Positions 5,216-7,400 of a stretch of DNA of 7,400 nucleotides are shown here, piece after piece. Both the position numbers and the translations under genes were made by a program. Positions within the stretch are counted from its first letter, which is position 1. Each line of letters begins with the position of its first letter. The notes beneath the pieces are model-generated. The model was given only the letters and a program-made list of their open reading frames with translations. It searched no databases and was not told the DNA's origin. Source of the stretch: Bacillota bacterium (GTDB lineage Bacteria; Bacillota; Clostridia; Lachnospirales; Cellulosilyticaceae); NCBI GenBank assembly GCA_023457875.1, contig JAEXBC010000362.1, positions 1-7,400 on the forward strand, in the 5' to 3' direction.

Positions 5216-6673
5216 ATGCAAAAGAATACACGATCAACAATCCCATATATCCTTCTAATTCTAGGATCTTTTTTGTTTATGCTTCTTTTTGCCTACAACA
5301 CAAGCCCTCTTTTTGAGTATTTGGGTGTAGACAGCGGTATGTATCTTGTTATTGGTAAGGCAATGGCACAAGGAGAGACCCTTTATTCAGGTCTCTTTGA
5401 CCATAAGGGTCCGATCATTTTTATTTTTAATATGCTTCCACAGCTTTTTATTGACGGAACAATAGGCGTATGGCTTATAGAGCTTTTGCTGATAATCATT
5501 TCTGCTATTATGCTTTATAAAATTGCAGACCAGTATATTAATAATACCTTATCACTTTGCGTACCACTTGCCTATATATGGATAACGGTTACATTATTCA
5601 ACGGCGGAAATTATACCGAGGAAAACAGTAATTTCTTTTGTATTATTTCACTTTTTATTTTTGACAAGTGGCTAAAGGATAAAAAGCTGACCGCACCAAT
5701 GTTCTATAGTCTTGGTTTGTGCTTCAGCTTAGTATTTTTCACACGAGCGAATAATGTTGCACTGATTGTATCAATTATCCTTTTTATTGGCATTTATATG
5801 ATTAAGAAAAGTCCGGAGAAAATCAGAAGTGCTTTCATTTTCGGCACTTTAGGAATAATGACTGTTACACTTCCGATAGTAATATATCATTTATATACAG
5901 GAACACTGTATGATATGTTTTACGCAACTTTTTTACATAATATTAAATATTGCCAAGTTGGAGACGAACATTTTCGTCTTCTTCCTAATGGAAACAGCCA
6001 GCAGCTTTTGTGCTTTTATATTGCTTTGGGCATAAATATAATTGCGATGTGTACCTGTTATTCAAGTGACAACATAAAAATCGGCAACTTTATCTTACTT
6101 AGCTCTATAGTCATTTCATTTGCAATATTGATAGGAAGGCGTCCTTATATGTATTATTGGACGCTTCTAGCACCTTTAAGTGCCTATGCTGCCATATTTA
6201 TCATACAGTATGGCATAAAAATTAAGAAAAAGTCTCTATCCGTGATTGCCTTAGCCTTGCTTTTTGCATTGATGTGTACCAATAGCTTTTTGGCTACAGA
6301 AATAACCGAGAAAAAAAGTTATATTACCGACTATAAACGAAGCGCACACGAAATGTACAATCTGATACCAGATGATGAGAAAAACGATTGCTTTGCTTAT
6401 AATATGCCTGCCATGTTTATCTATGAAGTAAACTTAATTACTCCCTGCAAGTATTTTACGATGCAGACTTGGATGGCTAAAATAAATCCAGACATTGCGA
6501 ACTATTGTACAGATTTCGTAAAGAAAAATGAACCAGAATGGGTTTTATCGTACTTTGATTTCCAAAGCGACAATACAAACCCTGAGCTTTCAGAAATAAT
6601 AAGGACAGGCTACACCGAAGTATTTAATAATGACAGTGGCTATTTATACAGAAAGGTGGCTAGCTTCCAATGA
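5216..6673 (+). CDS. Polytopic GT-C glycosyltransferase (GT39/PMT_2-like)
   Basis: The 485-residue membrane protein has about ten to eleven hydrophobic segments (near 9-27, 68-85, 84-102, 113-128, 139-150, 163-196, 205-225, 265-282, 291-307, 313-331, 341-359), then a soluble C-terminal part of about 120 residues, likely outside the membrane. Features of lipid-phosphate-sugar-dependent GT-C enzymes are the first-loop acidic residue D39 in [11 protein letters not shown], the FDHKGP motif (61-66), GGNYTEE (130-136), FFTRANN (174-180) and GRRPYMYYW (307-315). Such enzymes take sugar from a polyprenyl-phosphate carrier and attach it to an envelope polymer, lipid or protein on the outer face. The acceptor and sugar are not readable here. 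The start is fixed by AGGAGG 5 nt before the ATG. The stop overlaps the next gene's start (ATGA), showing an operon. Confidence 0.85.
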   Translation: MQKNTRSTIPYILLILGSFLFMLLFAYNTSPLFEYLGVDSGMYLVIGKAMAQGETLYSGLFDHKGPIIFIFNMLPQLFIDGTIGVWLIELLLIIISAIMLYKIADQYINNTLSLCVPLAYIWITVTLFNGGNYTEENSNFFCIISLFIFDKWLKDKKLTAPMFYSLGLCFSLVFFTRANNVALIVSIILFIGIYMIKKSPEKIRSAFIFGTLGIMTVTLPIVIYHLYTGTLYDMFYATFLHNIKYCQVGDEHFRLLPNGNSQQLLCFYIALGINIIAMCTCYSSDNIKIGNFILLSSIVISFAILIGRRPYMYYWTLLAPLSAYAAIFIIQYGIKIKKKSLSVIALALLFALMCTNSFLATEITEKKSYITDYKRSAHEMYNLIPDDEKNDCFAYNMPAMFIYEVNLITPCKYFTMQTWMAKINPDIANYCTDFVKKNEPEWVLSYFDFQSDNTNPELSEIIRTGYTEVFNNDSGYLYRKVASFQ

Positions 6674-7400
6674 AAAAAATAACAATTATCGGTGCAGGCC
6701 CAGCAGGACTCACTGCTGCTTATGAAATTCTAAAAAAAACGGAAAAATACCAAGTTACCATCCTCGAGCAAACAGACAGAATAGGCGGCATTGCCTGTAC
6801 TGTCCGCCACAACGGAAATTATATGGATTTAGGTGGACATAGATTTTATTCCAAATGTGATCACATAACAAAATGGTGGCACGATGTTCCAGGTGTCACG
6901 CTACTTAAAAGAATACGCAAATCGGAAATATATTTTAACAGAAAATTTTTCAATTATCCCATAAAAGCAGATTTAAAAAATTTATCTGTACTTGGTGTCA
7001 AAGAACTTGTACTGATTTTTGCCGATTACTTAAAGGCTCAGATTAAAAAGAAAGAGGAAAATTCTCTTGAGGATTTTTACATCAATCGCTTTGGAAAAAG
7101 GCTTTATGAGCTTTTCTTTAAAAACTATACCGAAAAGGTCTGGGGAATATCTCCAGACAAAATCTCTTCCGATTGGGGCAGTCAACGTGTAAAAGGGTTA
7201 AGCATTTTTGAGGTTATAAAAGATAGTCTCAAGGCTGCTCTTCACATAAAAGATACCCATAATACGCAAACCTCTCTTATTGAGGAATTTTACTATCCCG
7301 CATATGGCCCAGGCGAGCTGTGGACTGCAGTTGCACAAGAAATTGAAACAATGGGAGGTAAAATCAGAAATAACTGCTGCGTCAGCAAGGTGATTACGGA
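6670..7400 (+). CDS. FAD-dependent oxidoreductase, amine-oxidase/UGM-like (3' end outside window)
   Basis: The first 243 codons are present and run off the right edge. [20 protein letters not shown] carries the Rossmann G8-A-G10-P-A-G13 motif, followed by the ribose-binding E33 in ILEQ and RIGGIA (37-42). DLGGHRFYS (53-61), [18 protein letters not shown] (152-169) and [10 protein letters not shown] (209-218) match the NAD(P)/FAD-dependent amine oxidoreductases related to protoporphyrinogen oxidase and UDP-galactopyranose mutase. These are often found in polysaccharide gene clusters. A sugar-nucleotide or polyprenyl-sugar substrate is suggested by the upstream glycosyltransferase, but a carotenoid or other substrate cannot be excluded. 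The ATG overlaps the TGA of the previous gene by 4 bp, and AAAGGTGG sits 10 nt upstream inside that gene, so translation is coupled. Confidence 0.85.
   Translation, partial: MKKITIIGAGPAGLTAAYEILKKTEKYQVTILEQTDRIGGIACTVRHNGNYMDLGGHRFYSKCDHITKWWHDVPGVTLLKRIRKSEIYFNRKFFNYPIKADLKNLSVLGVKELVLIFADYLKAQIKKKEENSLEDFYINRFGKRLYELFFKNYTEKVWGISPDKISSDWGSQRVKGLSIFEVIKDSLKAALHIKDTHNTQTSLIEEFYYPAYGPGELWTAVAQEIETMGGKIRNNCCVSKVIT

Overview
The window looks like a piece of a low-GC Firmicutes chromosome, most likely Clostridia. This rests on the AT-rich composition, strong AGGAGG ribosome binding sites, TTG start use, and the gene families present (YafY/WYL regulator, Zn_ribbon_2 protein, LytTR response regulator, GT-C glycosyltransferase). 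No RNA genes, CRISPR array, insertion sequence or phage gene is visible. Seven genes lie on the minus strand (287-5038) and two on the plus strand (5216 to the right edge), with one divergent intergenic region at 5039-5215.

Region by region. (1) 1-253 holds no gene I can support. (2) 255-1311 is a self-contained minus-strand unit. A near-consensus promoter is followed by a 25-bp inverted repeat, a MarR-family regulator, an overlapping small membrane protein resembling DUF6790, and a strong bidirectional hairpin terminator. (3) 1357-3235 is a regulator-plus-target module. A YafY-like HTH/WYL regulator starts at a TTG codon and sits downstream of a perfect 11-bp-arm inverted repeat. A degenerate copy of that repeat, with the same promoter geometry, lies exactly at the regulator's stop codon. 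It precedes a small zinc-ribbon gene and a ClbS/DfsB-family gene (four-helix bundle, related to the colibactin self-resistance protein). (4) 3260-4171 encodes a stand-alone homocysteine S-methyltransferase-family enzyme. (5) 4325-5038 encodes a LytTR response regulator with no histidine kinase in view. (6) 5216-7400 is the start of a plus-strand operon. A polytopic GT-C (GT39/PMT_2-like) glycosyltransferase is joined by an ATGA overlap to an FAD-dependent amine-oxidase/UDP-galactopyranose-mutase-like oxidoreductase that runs off the right edge, suggesting cell-envelope glycan work. A LytTR-type site lies just upstream of the best promoter for this operon.

The most interesting signals are the duplicated operator/promoter modules of the WYL regulator, which predict a small autoregulated ClbS-type protection circuit, and the LytTR site, which predicts that the response regulator controls the divergent envelope-glycan operon. 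No wholly new system is proven here. Both circuits are inferences from sequence pattern and family knowledge.
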